DNA of 64,000 nt, from positions 1,178,001-1,242,000 of the forward strand of contig NZ_CP120733.1 of assembly GCF_029542625.1 (NCBI RefSeq), given 5' to 3'. The notes under the pieces were generated by a model. It ran no database searches. It worked only from the letters and a program-made list of their open reading frames with translations, and was not told where the DNA came from. Below, piece after piece: positions 1-9,873 of this stretch; positions within the stretch are counted from its first letter, which is position 1; every line of letters starts with the position of its first letter. Made by a program: the position numbers and the translations under genes. Origin of the DNA: Tepidibacter hydrothermalis. Lineage in GTDB: Bacteria; Bacillota; Clostridia; Peptostreptococcales; Peptostreptococcaceae.

Positions 1-554
1 GCAATGAAGAGAGGCTTCAGCCTATATATTTAAATCCAGAAATGGCAACACTTGATTGTGGCACATGTAATTTTGGAGGAGATGATATATTCGTAAATTC
101 TGAAAATACGATTAAAGAGTTTGCAATTAAAATGAAACAAATTGATATAAAGCCAGAAATAGAGGTATTTGACAAAGGAATGATAGATACTGCTATAAGG
201 CTTTTTAAAAAAGGATATATAAATGACAATATGCATTTTAATTTTGTTATGGGAGTTAATGGAGGAATAAATGCAAGTTGTAGAGATTTATTATTTTTAA
301 AAGAAAGCATACCTTATAATGCAACTTTTACTGTTGCTGGAATTGGAAGATATGAATTTGAAATGGCAGCTCTATCAACACTTTTAGGAGGTCATGTCAG
401 AGTTGGATTTGAAGATAATGTGTACATATCAAAAGGTATTTTAGCTAAGTCAAATGGTCAGTTGGTTGAGAAGGCAGTTGAAATATCTAAAGTATTAGGA
501 AGAGAGGTAGCTTCTTGTGACGAAGCTAGAAAAATACTTAAACTCAAGGGGTGA
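1..554 (+). CDS. kce: 3-keto-5-aminohexanoate cleavage enzyme (C-terminal part)
   Basis: The reading frame is open from base 3, so the gene begins before the window; the ATG at 42 is internal. The visible 183 residues carry the block MATLDCGTCNFGGDDIF and a late GHVRVGFEDN motif, both typical of the BKACE (DUF849) family. The family uses a metal and acetyl-CoA to convert 3-keto-5-aminohexanoate to 3-aminobutyryl-CoA and acetoacetate in lysine fermentation. The stop lies four bases before the next start, so it is co-transcribed with the CoA-transferase genes. Other BKACE enzymes act on other beta-keto acids, but kdd and kam genes next door make Kce by far the best call. Confidence 0.93.
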   Translation, partial: NEERLQPIYLNPEMATLDCGTCNFGGDDIFVNSENTIKEFAIKMKQIDIKPEIEVFDKGMIDTAIRLFKKGYINDNMHFNFVMGVNGGINASCRDLLFLKESIPYNATFTVAGIGRYEFEMAALSTLLGGHVRVGFEDNVYISKGILAKSNGQLVEKAVEISKVLGREVASCDEARKILKLKG

Positions 555-558
555 GAAT

Positions 559-1212
559 ATGAACAAGGTAGTTGAAGTAGATTCTTTGAAGTCATTATTA
601 AAAGATGGAATTACTATTATGATAGGTGGATTCTTAGGATGTGGGACACCAGAAAAATTGGTTGATTTAGTAATAGATATGAATATAAAAAACTTGACTA
701 TTATAGGAAATGATACAAGTTTTGTTGACAAGGGGATTGGAAGGCTCATTGCTAATAATCAAGTAAAAAAGGTTATAGCATCTCATATAGGAACTAATGC
801 TGAAACAGGAAGATTAATGAATGAAGAAAAAATGGAGGTTGAATTATCTCCTCAGGGAACTTTGATTGAAAGAATAAGAGCAGGTGGGTTTGGACTTGGA
901 GGAGTGCTTACTGAAACTGGAGTGGGAACTTTAGTGGAAGAAAATAAACAAAAAATAAATGTAGGTGAAAAAGAATATTTATTAGAACTTCCTCTTAAGG
1001 CTGATATCGGTTTTATTAAGGGAAGTATAGTAGATAAATTTGGGAATGTATATTATAAAGGTACTACTAAAAATTTCAATCCTATGATTGCCATGGCTTC
1101 AGATAAAGTAATAGTAGAAGCCGAGTCTCTAGTAAATACAGGAGAAATAAAGCAAGAATCAGTAATGACACCAGGTGTTTTAATTGATTACATAGTCAAA
1201 GGAGATGAATAA
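559..1212 (+). CDS. atoD: Butyryl-CoA/acetate:acetoacetate CoA-transferase, alpha subunit
   Basis: Family I CoA-transferase alpha subunit of 217 residues, the usual length. The N-terminal [14 protein letters not shown] block and the [16 protein letters not shown] segment match the family. An in-frame ATG at 517 lies inside kce and has no ribosome site; the ATG at 559 follows an AAGGGGTGAG site and gives the standard N-terminus. With the beta subunit it should move CoA from butyryl-CoA (or acetyl-CoA) to the acetoacetate made by Kce, giving butyrate and acetoacetyl-CoA. Substrate choice is inferred from the operon, not from residues. Confidence 0.9.
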   Translation: MNKVVEVDSLKSLLKDGITIMIGGFLGCGTPEKLVDLVIDMNIKNLTIIGNDTSFVDKGIGRLIANNQVKKVIASHIGTNAETGRLMNEEKMEVELSPQGTLIERIRAGGFGLGGVLTETGVGTLVEENKQKINVGEKEYLLELPLKADIGFIKGSIVDKFGNVYYKGTTKNFNPMIAMASDKVIVEAESLVNTGEIKQESVMTPGVLIDYIVKGDE

Positions 1213-1216
1213 ATTC

Positions 1217-1876
1217 ATGATAGATTCAAAAGAAGCTAAGGAAATAATAGCAAAAAGAGTAGCTAAAGAATTAAGCGATGGCCAATTGGTGAATCTGGGA
1301 ATAGGACTTCCAACTAAGGTTGTAAACTATATACCTGAAGATATTAATGTTACATTTCAATCTGAAAATGGAATGGTTGGAATGGGAAAGTTAGCAAGAG
1401 ATGAAGGTATGGATGAGGATATAACCAATGCAGGAGGGCAGTTTGTATCTATATTAAATGAAGGAGCATTCTTTGATAGTTCTATGTCATTTGGACTAAT
1501 AAGAGGAGGACATGTGGATGTTACTGTTTTAGGTGCGCTTCAGGTTGATGAAAAAGGGAATCTTGCAAATTGGATAATTCCTGGGAAATTAGTTCCTGGT
1601 ATGGGTGGAGCAATGGACTTAGTAGTAGGAGCTAAAAAAGTTGTAGTTGCAATGATACATACAGCAAAAGGAAAACCAAAGATATTAAAAGAGTGCAGTC
1701 TCCCATTTACGGCAAAACAAGTAGTTGATTTGATTGTTACTGAATACGGAGTTATAGAGGTAACTAAGGAAGGACTTGTACTAAAAGAGATAAACAAAGA
1801 TATTTCAGTTGAACAAGTACAAGAAGCAACAGATGCAAAACTTATAATTTCAGAAAATTTAGAATATATGAATTGA
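1217..1876 (+). CDS. atoA: Butyryl-CoA/acetate:acetoacetate CoA-transferase, beta subunit
   Basis: Family I CoA-transferase beta subunit, 219 residues. The SENG motif with Glu50 is the catalytic glutamate that forms the CoA thioester intermediate. [11 protein letters not shown] and [15 protein letters not shown] are further family blocks. An ATG at 1205 overlaps the end of atoD but sits directly on the AAAGGAG ribosome site (1198-1204), so the ATG at 1217 is preferred. It is the partner of the alpha subunit just upstream and serves the butyrate-forming step of lysine fermentation. Confidence 0.9.
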   Translation: MIDSKEAKEIIAKRVAKELSDGQLVNLGIGLPTKVVNYIPEDINVTFQSENGMVGMGKLARDEGMDEDITNAGGQFVSILNEGAFFDSSMSFGLIRGGHVDVTVLGALQVDEKGNLANWIIPGKLVPGMGGAMDLVVGAKKVVVAMIHTAKGKPKILKECSLPFTAKQVVDLIVTEYGVIEVTKEGLVLKEINKDISVEQVQEATDAKLIISENLEYMN

Positions 1877-1894
1877 ATTAAAGGGGGAGAAACT

Positions 1895-2929
1895 ATGAAA
1901 TTATGTAAATATGGAACACACAGAGTAATTGAGCCAAAAGAGGTTTTACCACAACCAGCTAATAAAATATCTAATGATATGAATATATACGACAATGAGA
2001 TACTAATAGACGTTGACGCTCTTAATATAGATTCTGCAAGTTTTACTCAAATAGAAAAAGAATGCTCAGGAGATATAGAAAAAATAAAATCTAGAATACT
2101 TCAAATAGTAAATGAAAAAGGAAAGATGCAAAATCCAGTAACAGGATCAGGTGGTATGCTAATTGGAAGAGTTGAAAAAATAGGTAATAGTGTAAGTGAT
2201 AAAGTTGATTTGAAAGAAGGAGATAAAATAGCAACATTAGTTTCTCTTTCTCTAACTCCACTTAAAATAGATGAAATTATAGATATAAAGCCTGACATAG
2301 ATAGAGTTGAAGTAAAAGGAAAGGCAATACTGTTTGAAAGTGGCATATATTCAGTTTTACCAAATGATATGGAAGAAACCTTAGCTCTTGCTGCACTTGA
2401 TGTTGCTGGGGCACCTGCGCAAACTAGAAAATTAGCTAAAAAGGGAGAGTCAGTACTTATATTAGGAGCTGCTGGAAAATCAGGATTGCTTTGCTGTTAT
2501 GAATCTAAAAAAGCTGTTGGTCAAAATGGAAAGGTAATCGGTCTTGTAAGAAATGAAAAAAGTAGAGATCTACTTAAATATACTGGATTCTGTAATGAAA
2601 TAATAGTTGCAGATGCTAAAAATCCAACTCAGGTTTTAAATGAAGTATTAAGAGTTAATGATGGAAATGAAGTTGATATAGCTATTAACTGTGTAAATGT
2701 AGAAAATACAGAAATGTCAAGCATACTACCAGTTAGAGATGAAGGAATAGTATACTTCTTTTCTATGGCAACAAGCTTTACAAAAGCAGCACTTGGAGCA
2801 GAGGGCGTAGGTAAAGATGTAACTATGATAATAGGTAATGGATATACAAAAAAACATGCTGATATAACATTAGAAGATTTAAGAGAGTGTGACACACTAA
2901 GAAATATATTTAAAAATTTATATGCTTAA
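1895..2929 (+). CDS. kdd: L-erythro-3,5-diaminohexanoate dehydrogenase
   Basis: A 344-residue oxidoreductase with a Rossmann nucleotide-binding motif GAAGKSG near residue 195 and the segment AALDVAGAPAQ characteristic of Kdd. It oxidatively deaminates 3,5-diaminohexanoate, the product of lysine 5,6-aminomutase, to 3-keto-5-aminohexanoate with NAD(P)+, supplying the substrate of Kce. The start follows AAGGGGGAG. It lies between the CoA-transferase pair and kamA, the expected company. It lacks the features of zinc alcohol dehydrogenases, which share the fold. Confidence 0.92.
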   Translation: MKLCKYGTHRVIEPKEVLPQPANKISNDMNIYDNEILIDVDALNIDSASFTQIEKECSGDIEKIKSRILQIVNEKGKMQNPVTGSGGMLIGRVEKIGNSVSDKVDLKEGDKIATLVSLSLTPLKIDEIIDIKPDIDRVEVKGKAILFESGIYSVLPNDMEETLALAALDVAGAPAQTRKLAKKGESVLILGAAGKSGLLCCYESKKAVGQNGKVIGLVRNEKSRDLLKYTGFCNEIIVADAKNPTQVLNEVLRVNDGNEVDIAINCVNVENTEMSSILPVRDEGIVYFFSMATSFTKAALGAEGVGKDVTMIIGNGYTKKHADITLEDLRECDTLRNIFKNLYA

Positions 2930-2984
2930 AGTGAAACTTAATTCAGATGGGTTTTTGATTTAAATAAAATTTAGGGGGAGTATT

Positions 2985-4262
2985 ATGAAGGATGGTAGAA
3001 GGTTTGAGATGTTTGAAAATATTGCTGATGAGCAGTGGAATGATTGGAAATGGCAGCTAAATAATAGAATAGAGACAGTTGAAGAATTAAAAAAGTATAT
3101 ACCTTTAAAAGAAGAAGAAGAACAAGGTGCTCTTAAGTGTCTAGAGACTCTAAGAATGTCTATAACACCATATTACTTATCTTTAATAGATAAAAATGAT
3201 TTAAATGATCCTATAAGAAAGCAAGCAGTTCCAACATCTCTTGAACTTCATGAATCTGAAGCTGATTTACTTGATCCTCTACATGAGGATGAGGATTCTC
3301 CTGTAGAAGGGCTTACACATAGATATCCAGATAGAGCTCTTATATTAGTAACAGATCAATGTTCTATGTATTGTAGACATTGTACGAGAAGAAGATTTGC
3401 AGGTCAAAACGATTGTACTCTTCCTATGAAGCAAATAGTCAAGGCTATTGATCATATAGCCAAAACACCTCAAATAAGAGATGTATTATTATCGGGTGGA
3501 GATGCTCTTTTAATATCTGATGATAAGCTTGAATATATAATCAAGAGATTAAGAGAAATACCTCATGTTGAGATAGTTAGAATAGGATCTAGGGTACCTG
3601 TTGTCATGCCACAAAGAATAACTGAAGACCTTGTAAATATGCTTAAAAAATACCATCCTATTTGGTTAAATACACACTTTAACCACCCTAATGAGATAAC
3701 ACCAGAATCTAAAAAAGCATGTGAGATGCTAGCAGATGCGGGTATACCTCTTGGAAATCAATCAGTTTTATTAAGAGGAGTAAATGATTGTGTTCATTTG
3801 ATGAAAAAACTTGTAAATGAATTAGTAAAAATAAGGGTTAGACCATATTATATATATCAGTGCGACTTATCTATGGGACTTGAACACTTTAGAACTAGTG
3901 TATCAAAGGGAATAGAAATAATAGAAGGGTTAAGAGGTCATACATCAGGATATTGTGTTCCTACATTTGTAGTTGATGCACCTGGTGGAGGAGGAAAGAC
4001 TCCGGTTATGCCAAACTATGTAATTTCTCAAAGCAATAACAAAGTAATACTTAGAAACTTTGAAGGAGTAATAACAACATATAAAGAGCCAGATAATTAT
4101 ATTCCATCATGTTCATGTGAGGTTTGTAAATCAGGCAAAAAAGTAGAGCTTGTAGGGGTTTCTGGACTTTTAAATAATCAAAAGATGGCACTTGAACCAG
4201 AAGGCCTTGAGAGAAAGTTAAGAGGTCATAAAAATCATGAAGAATCTAATAAAAACTCTTAG
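2985..4262 (+). CDS. kamA: L-lysine 2,3-aminomutase (radical SAM)
   Basis: First step of the pathway: interconverts L-lysine and L-beta-lysine using SAM, a 4Fe-4S cluster and PLP. The cluster ligands are Cys126, Cys130 and Cys133 in CSMYCRHC. The PLP lysine is Lys338 in [12 protein letters not shown]. Length (425) and near-continuous similarity to the Clostridium subterminale enzyme, one residue offset, make this secure. A C-terminal [11 protein letters not shown] zinc-type knuckle is present. The start at 2985 follows AGGGGGAG. The last 26 bases overlap kamB, indicating coupled translation. Confidence 0.97.
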   Translation: MKDGRRFEMFENIADEQWNDWKWQLNNRIETVEELKKYIPLKEEEEQGALKCLETLRMSITPYYLSLIDKNDLNDPIRKQAVPTSLELHESEADLLDPLHEDEDSPVEGLTHRYPDRALILVTDQCSMYCRHCTRRRFAGQNDCTLPMKQIVKAIDHIAKTPQIRDVLLSGGDALLISDDKLEYIIKRLREIPHVEIVRIGSRVPVVMPQRITEDLVNMLKKYHPIWLNTHFNHPNEITPESKKACEMLADAGIPLGNQSVLLRGVNDCVHLMKKLVNELVKIRVRPYYIYQCDLSMGLEHFRTSVSKGIEIIEGLRGHTSGYCVPTFVVDAPGGGGKTPVMPNYVISQSNNKVILRNFEGVITTYKEPDNYIPSCSCEVCKSGKKVELVGVSGLLNNQKMALEPEGLERKLRGHKNHEESNKNS

Positions 4263-5253
4263 GGATTATAAAAGTATATCCATAATAGGTATGGATAAAA
4301 ATGTAGGTAAAACTACAACCCTAAATTATATATTGAGTAAAACCAAGGGTAAAATTACCCTTGGCCTTACTTCAATAGGTAGAGATGGAGAAGAAAAAGA
4401 TGTAGTTACAAGCACTCATAAACCAAAAATATATATTTGCAAAGATACATTGATTGCAACTAGTAAGATGTGTTTTTTAAATAGTGATATTACCAAAGAA
4501 ATACTCAATACAACAGGTATAAACACACCTATGGGACAGGTTATATTATTTAAATCTTTAAGTGATGGATATGTAGAATTAGCAGGAGCATCTTCTAGCA
4601 AAGATATAAAGATTATATCGGATAAACTTATAAATTTAGGAGCGGAACTTGTATTAGTTGATGGAGCTTTATCTAGAAAAACTTTTGCATCACCATCTAT
4701 TACAGATGCGACAATACTTTGCACTGGGGCTTGTGTATCAACAAATATGGATGATGTTGTGAATAAAACTGTACACACTGTCAATACGCTATCGTTGAAT
4801 AATGAAAAAGATAAAACTATATTAAAAAAAGCAAATGATATATCTAGAGTTGGAATTATATATAAAAACTTAGAATATAAAGATTTAAATCTTTTGACTT
4901 CGATAGATTCATCAAAAGACATAGTACAAAATCTAGATGATAGTTCAACTCATATAGTTGTAAAAGGTCTACTTCTCGATAATTTAATTAAAGATATAAT
5001 GAAATCCACTGATTTATACAAAGGTATAACTGTATTAATACAAGATGCCACTAAGTCCTTTGTGAGTTCAAATACAATGTATAGATTTTTAAAAACTGGA
5101 GGAAGCATAAAGGTTATAAAAAAAATAAATTTGATAGGGATAAGTGCTAATCCTAAATCGATATATGGATATGAATTTGATAAAAATCAATTCTTAGACA
5201 AAATAAGAGCACAAGTTAAACTACCTGTATTTGATGTTATTGGAGGTGGTTAA
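4237..5253 (+). CDS. kamB: KamB, lysine 5,6-aminomutase reactivase subunit (P-loop)
   Basis: Carries an N-terminal P-loop [11 protein letters not shown] around residue 18, so it should bind ATP or GTP. Family knowledge places KamB with KamC as a putative chaperone or reactivase that exchanges damaged adenosylcobalamin on lysine 5,6-aminomutase, by analogy with other B12 mutases. The gene sits in the invariant order kamA-kamB-kamC-kamD-kamE. It overlaps kamA by 26 bases; the start is fixed because the P-loop lies only 17 residues in. The biochemical role is inference from context. Confidence 0.85.
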   Translation: MKNLIKTLRDYKSISIIGMDKNVGKTTTLNYILSKTKGKITLGLTSIGRDGEEKDVVTSTHKPKIYICKDTLIATSKMCFLNSDITKEILNTTGINTPMGQVILFKSLSDGYVELAGASSSKDIKIISDKLINLGAELVLVDGALSRKTFASPSITDATILCTGACVSTNMDDVVNKTVHTVNTLSLNNEKDKTILKKANDISRVGIIYKNLEYKDLNLLTSIDSSKDIVQNLDDSSTHIVVKGLLLDNLIKDIMKSTDLYKGITVLIQDATKSFVSSNTMYRFLKTGGSIKVIKKINLIGISANPKSIYGYEFDKNQFLDKIRAQVKLPVFDVIGGG

Positions 5254-5254
5254 T

Positions 5255-6712
5255 ATTAGATTTTTAGATGACACTGAAAGAGAATCAATAGGTTTTAACT
5301 ATATAATGAGAAATTTAGATGTATTAACACCATATGGATTAAAGATTAAAAAGAATATAAAAGCATATAAAAAAGATCAAAAGGATACCCTTATCAAGGA
5401 ATTAAATTACATAGAAACTATAAAAGAAAGTTTTATTGAAAATAAAGATTATCATATGAAGATAGAAAATGTATTATACAAATTCAAAGATATAAGAAAG
5501 TCTATTCAAAGATGTGAAAGATCAAATGTTTTAGATGAGGTTGAAATATTTGAGATAAAATGCTTTTGCATTTTAATTGATGAGTTAATAGATATATATA
5601 GAAAAATTGATATATGTATAGATGATATAAATTTTAAATTACCAGAGAAAATAATAGATTTATTAGATCCAGAAAAAACAAGGATACCAACATTTTATAT
5701 ATACAATTCGTATAGTGAAAATTTAAGAAAAATAAGATACAGAAAAAAAGAAATAGAACAAAAAATATTCAATTATATGGATGAAGAAATAATATACAAC
5801 TTAAAACAAGAAAGACTAGAAATAGTAATACTTGAAGAAAAAGAAGAGTTAAAAATAAAAAAATATTTATCAAATGAAATAAATAAATTTGTAGATGATA
5901 TAAAAATCAATATGAATTCTTTAGGTAAACTTGATTTTTTGATAGGAAAAGCAAAATTAGCTCTTAAGTATGAGGCAGTTAAGCCTCAAATTTGCGATGA
6001 TATGAACATAAAAATAGAAGATAGTGTAAATCCATATGTAAAAGATATTGTTGAAAAGAAAAATAAAAAATTTGTACCTATAAGCATAGATTTGAATAGT
6101 GGATCAACAGTAATAACAGGAGCTAATATGGGTGGAAAAAGTGTTAGTTTAAATACTATAGTTCTAAATTTGATGCTTGGACAAATGGGATTTTTCGTCT
6201 TTTGTAAAAAAGCTGAATTCCCAATATTAGATTTTATATATTTCATATCTGATGATATGCAATCTGTATCTAAGGGGCTTAGTACCTTTGGGGCTGAGAT
6301 ATGTAAATTAAAAGAAGTTATAGAATCTATAAAAAGAGGAGATGGATTCGTTGCTCTAGATGAATTTGCAAGAGGAACCAACCCAAAGGAAGGCTCTATA
6401 TTAGTTAAATCGGTTTGTGAGTATTTAGAAACATTTAAAAGTATAAGCATAATATCTACTCACTATGATGGAGTTATAGATAATAATACGGTTCACTATC
6501 AAGTTAGAGGGCTTAAAGATATAGACTTTGATTCTTTAAAATATAAAATAGATTTGAATAAATCAAAATCGATACAGATAATACAAGACAATATGGACTA
6601 TAGGTTAGAAAGAGTTACGAAGGATTATGAGGTTCCAAAAGATGCATTAAATATATCTATTCTTATGGGACTTGATAGATCAATAGTGAACATAGCAAAA
6701 CAGTATTACTAA
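5255..6712 (+). CDS. kamC: KamC, MutS-like ATPase of lysine 5,6-aminomutase reactivation
   Basis: The C-terminal half is a MutS-type ATPase: Walker A GANMGGKS near residue 290 and Walker B ALDEFARGTNPKEG near residue 372. The N-terminal half is helical and lacks the mismatch-recognition domain, as in KamC proteins. The start is unusual. A strong GGAGGTGG site (5242-5249) stands just before ATT at 5255, which reads I-R-F-L-D-D. The in-frame ATG at 5234 and TTG/GTG codons lie upstream of or within this site and have no site of their own. I therefore place the start at ATT, only one base after the kamB stop, but ATG 5234 remains possible. Function (reactivating KamDE) is inferred. Confidence 0.85.
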   Translation: MRFLDDTERESIGFNYIMRNLDVLTPYGLKIKKNIKAYKKDQKDTLIKELNYIETIKESFIENKDYHMKIENVLYKFKDIRKSIQRCERSNVLDEVEIFEIKCFCILIDELIDIYRKIDICIDDINFKLPEKIIDLLDPEKTRIPTFYIYNSYSENLRKIRYRKKEIEQKIFNYMDEEIIYNLKQERLEIVILEEKEELKIKKYLSNEINKFVDDIKINMNSLGKLDFLIGKAKLALKYEAVKPQICDDMNIKIEDSVNPYVKDIVEKKNKKFVPISIDLNSGSTVITGANMGGKSVSLNTIVLNLMLGQMGFFVFCKKAEFPILDFIYFISDDMQSVSKGLSTFGAEICKLKEVIESIKRGDGFVALDEFARGTNPKEGSILVKSVCEYLETFKSISIISTHYDGVIDNNTVHYQVRGLKDIDFDSLKYKIDLNKSKSIQIIQDNMDYRLERVTKDYEVPKDALNISILMGLDRSIVNIAKQYY

Positions 6713-6738
6713 GTAGTTGTTGGGGGGGAGAAAAATAA

Positions 6739-8295
6739 ATGGAAAGTAAACTTAATTTAGATTTTGAGATTGTAGATAAAGCTAGGCAATGTGCTAAAAA
6801 TATTGCAAATGATGTTCAGGGGTTTATAGATAATCATACTACAGTAGCAGTTGAGAGAACTGTATGTAGGTTATTAGGAATAGATGGAGTTGATGAATAC
6901 GGTGTACCACTTTCAAATATAGTTGTAGACAGTATAAAGAGTCAAAATATGTTGTCTTTAGGAGCTGCTTTATTCATTGGGAATGCAATGCTTACTTATG
7001 AGATAAGTGCTCAGGAGGTAGCAAAGAGAATTAGCAAAAAAGAGATAGATATAACTAAAATTCCTATTCATGATTTGTTTGATATAAAGATGAATCTATT
7101 GTCCACGGTAAAAGAAACTATGGATAAGATAGATGCTAATAAGATGAAAAGAGAAGAGTATTTAAATACATTCTCAGATAAGGAAGGACCATATTTGTAT
7201 GTAATAGTTGCTACTGGAAATATATATGAAGATATAACTCAGGCAAAGGCTGCTGCAAAACAAGGAGCAGATATTATAGCTGTTATAAGAACTACAGGGC
7301 AGAGTCTTCTTGATTATGTTCCATATGGTGCCACTACTGAAGGCTTTGGTGGCACTTATGCAACACAAGAAAACTTTAGACTAATGAGAGAGGCTCTTGA
7401 TGAGGTTGGGGAAGAGCTTGGAAGATATATACGAGTTTGTAATTATTGTTCTGGGCTTTGTATGCCGGAGATTGCTGCCATGGGAGCTATTGAGAGATTA
7501 GATGTAATGCTAAATGATGCTTTATATGGAATATTATTTAGAGATATAAATATGAAACGAACAATGATAGATCAGTATTTCTCAAGAGCTATAAATGGAT
7601 ATGCAGGTGTAATCATAAATACAGGTGAAGATAACTATTTGACTACTTCAGATGCAGTAGAGGAAGCTCATACTGTACTTGCATCTCAATTTATAAATGA
7701 ACAATTTGCACTGGTTGCAGGACTTCCTGAGGAACTTATGGGACTGGGTCATGCATTTGAGATGCATCCTGATATAAAGGATGGATTTTTATTAGAGCTT
7801 GCACAAGCTCAAATGGCTAGAGAGATATTTCCAAAGGCACCTCTTAAATATATGCCACCTACAAAGTTCATGACAGGTAATATATTTAAAGGACATATAC
7901 AAGATGCTATGTTCAATATGATAACTATAATGACGAACCAAAAAATCCACCTTTTAGGGATGTTAACAGAGGCACTTCATACACCTTTTATGGCTGATAG
8001 AGCACTTGCAATAGAAAATGCTAGATATGTATTCAACAATATGAGCTCTTTAGGAGAGGAAATAACATTTAAAAAAGGTGGAATAATGGAAAAAAGAGCA
8101 GATGAGGTTCTTAATAAAGCGTATGAATTATTAAAAGAAATAGAATCACAAGGATTGTTCAAGACATTAGAAAGAGGAACTTTTGCTGGAATAAAAAGAC
8201 CTATAGATTCAGGTAAAGGACTTGATGGGGTTATAGAAAAGGATAGCAAATATTTCAATCCATTTATAGATATTATGTTGGGAGGGAAGAGATAA
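6739..8295 (+). CDS. kamD: Lysine 5,6-aminomutase alpha subunit
   Basis: A 518-residue large subunit of the adenosylcobalamin- and PLP-dependent lysine 5,6-aminomutase, which turns beta-lysine into 3,5-diaminohexanoate (and acts on D-lysine). It forms the TIM barrel that covers the cofactor; the segment VIRTTGQSLLDYVPYGATTEG is split here by my reading limits but the motif RTTGQSLLDYVP is clear. The start follows TTGGGGGGGAG. The stop TAA and the next ATG share one base (TAATG), so KamD and KamE are made in equal amounts. Confidence 0.95.
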   Translation: MESKLNLDFEIVDKARQCAKNIANDVQGFIDNHTTVAVERTVCRLLGIDGVDEYGVPLSNIVVDSIKSQNMLSLGAALFIGNAMLTYEISAQEVAKRISKKEIDITKIPIHDLFDIKMNLLSTVKETMDKIDANKMKREEYLNTFSDKEGPYLYVIVATGNIYEDITQAKAAAKQGADIIAVIRTTGQSLLDYVPYGATTEGFGGTYATQENFRLMREALDEVGEELGRYIRVCNYCSGLCMPEIAAMGAIERLDVMLNDALYGILFRDINMKRTMIDQYFSRAINGYAGVIINTGEDNYLTTSDAVEEAHTVLASQFINEQFALVAGLPEELMGLGHAFEMHPDIKDGFLLELAQAQMAREIFPKAPLKYMPPTKFMTGNIFKGHIQDAMFNMITIMTNQKIHLLGMLTEALHTPFMADRALAIENARYVFNNMSSLGEEITFKKGGIMEKRADEVLNKAYELLKEIESQGLFKTLERGTFAGIKRPIDSGKGLDGVIEKDSKYFNPFIDIMLGGKR

Positions 8296-9083
8296 TGAGT
8301 GGTGGACTTTACTCTATGGATAGTAAGGATTTTGATAAGACTCTTGATTTAACAAAAGTAAAGCCTTATGGAGATACAATGAACGATGGAAAAGTTCAAT
8401 TAAGCTTTACTCTTCCTGTACAAGATGATGAAAAAGGTATAGAATGCGCAAAGATACTTGCTTCAAAAATGGGGCTTAGTGAACCATCAGTAGCTTACCA
8501 TGGAAGTTTAGATAAAGAGTTCACCTATTACGTTGTATATGGAAGTTTGAATCATACTGTTGATTATACCAGCGTACATGTTGAAACTGTGGAAGTAGAT
8601 ACAATGACTATGAAAGAGGTAGATGAATATATAAGTGATCATATAAAAAGAAAAGTAGTAATCATAGGAGCTAGCACTGGAACTGATGCTCATACTGTTG
8701 GAATAGATGCAATAATGAATATGAAGGGATATGCAGGACATTATGGTCTTGAAAGATACGACATGATAGAAGCATATAACCTTGGAAGTCAGGTTCCTAA
8801 TGAAGAATTTATAAAAAAAGCTATAGAGCTTAAAGCAGATGTACTTTTGGTATCTCAAACTGTAACTCAAAAAAATGTACACATACAAAACCTAACTAAT
8901 TTAGTAGAAATATTAGAGGCAGAGGGTTTAAGGGATAAAGTTGTTTTGATATGTGGTGGAGCTAGAATAGATCATGAATTAGCTAAAGAACTTGGATATG
9001 ATGCTGGATTTGGTGCTGGAAAATATGCAGATGATGTAGCAACATTTGCAGTTACAGAAATGGTTAATAAACAAATTATATAA
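8295..9083 (+). CDS. kamE: Lysine 5,6-aminomutase beta subunit (B12/PLP-binding)
   Basis: The cobalamin-binding subunit, 262 residues. The base-off B12 motif DxHxxG is present as DAHTVG with His133 as the lower cobalt ligand, and Lys144 in NMKGYAG is the residue that binds PLP; both numbers match those known for the Clostridium sticklandii enzyme. It should sit on KamD as an alpha2-beta2 complex. Start overlaps the kamD stop by one base after GGAGGGAAG. No missing key residue was seen. Confidence 0.96.
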   Translation: MSGGLYSMDSKDFDKTLDLTKVKPYGDTMNDGKVQLSFTLPVQDDEKGIECAKILASKMGLSEPSVAYHGSLDKEFTYYVVYGSLNHTVDYTSVHVETVEVDTMTMKEVDEYISDHIKRKVVIIGASTGTDAHTVGIDAIMNMKGYAGHYGLERYDMIEAYNLGSQVPNEEFIKKAIELKADVLLVSQTVTQKNVHIQNLTNLVEILEAEGLRDKVVLICGGARIDHELAKELGYDAGFGAGKYADDVATFAVTEMVNKQII

Positions 9084-9094
9084 AGGGGGATACT

Positions 9095-9862
9095 ATGGAG
9101 AATTTATTATATGAAAAGGTTAATGAAAATATAGGCATTTTAAAAATAAATAGAGCCAAGTATATGAATAGTTTAAATAAAGAGACTTTGAATGAGTTAG
9201 ACATATTTTTAGATGAAATAGAAAAAGATAAAAATCTTCATGTATTAATAATATCTGGTGAAGGTGAGAAAGCTTTTGTAGCTGGAGCTGATATTAAACA
9301 AATGAAAGCTATGAATTGTGTTGAAGCTATGAGATTTTCAAAACTCGGAAATAAGGTATTTAAAAAAATAGAGAACTTACAAAAGGTTGTAATAGGTGCT
9401 ATAAATGGATACTGCTTAGGTGGAGGATTAGAACTGGCACTAGCTTGTGATATTAGAATAGGAAATGAAAAGTCTAAATTTGCACAACCAGAGGTTGGAC
9501 TTGGCATAATTCCAGGGTTTGGAGCAACACAAAGATTATCAAATGTTGTAGGAATTTCAAAAGCTAAAGAAATGATATATACAGGGGATATGATAGGTTC
9601 AAAAGAGGCTTTAAGAATAGGTATTTTAAATAAAATAGAAGAAGATCCTATAAAAGAATCAATAGAAATGGCAAATAAGATAATTAAAAAAGCTCCTATT
9701 GCTGTAAAACAAGCTAAAAAAGCTATAAATTTTGCTTATAACAAAAATCTATGCACTGATTATGAGGTTGAATGCTTTAGTACTTGTTTTAGCACGACAG
9801 ATCAAAAAGAGGGCATGAGTGCATTTGATGAAAAAAGAAAGGCAAACTTTTTAAATAAATAG
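9095..9862 (+). CDS. crt: Enoyl-CoA hydratase / 3-hydroxybutyryl-CoA dehydratase (crotonase)
   Basis: A 255-residue crotonase-fold protein. The oxyanion-hole block VAGADIKQM and the two catalytic glutamate blocks, GGGLELALACD and QPEVGLGIIPGFGATQRL, are intact. It reversibly hydrates crotonyl-CoA to 3-hydroxybutyryl-CoA. In this operon it would connect crotonyl-CoA, formed from 3-aminobutyryl-CoA, to hbd and thiolase. It is not Kal (3-aminobutyryl-CoA ammonia-lyase), which is a small hotdog-fold protein and is not in the window. Confidence 0.9.
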   Translation: MENLLYEKVNENIGILKINRAKYMNSLNKETLNELDIFLDEIEKDKNLHVLIISGEGEKAFVAGADIKQMKAMNCVEAMRFSKLGNKVFKKIENLQKVVIGAINGYCLGGGLELALACDIRIGNEKSKFAQPEVGLGIIPGFGATQRLSNVVGISKAKEMIYTGDMIGSKEALRIGILNKIEEDPIKESIEMANKIIKKAPIAVKQAKKAINFAYNKNLCTDYEVECFSTCFSTTDQKEGMSAFDEKRKANFLNK

Positions 9863-9873
9863 GGGGGATTTTC

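Noticed and set aside
9095-9862. The crotonase gene as the missing Kal step
   Set aside because: The sequence is clearly crotonase fold; Kal is a much shorter hotdog-fold enzyme.
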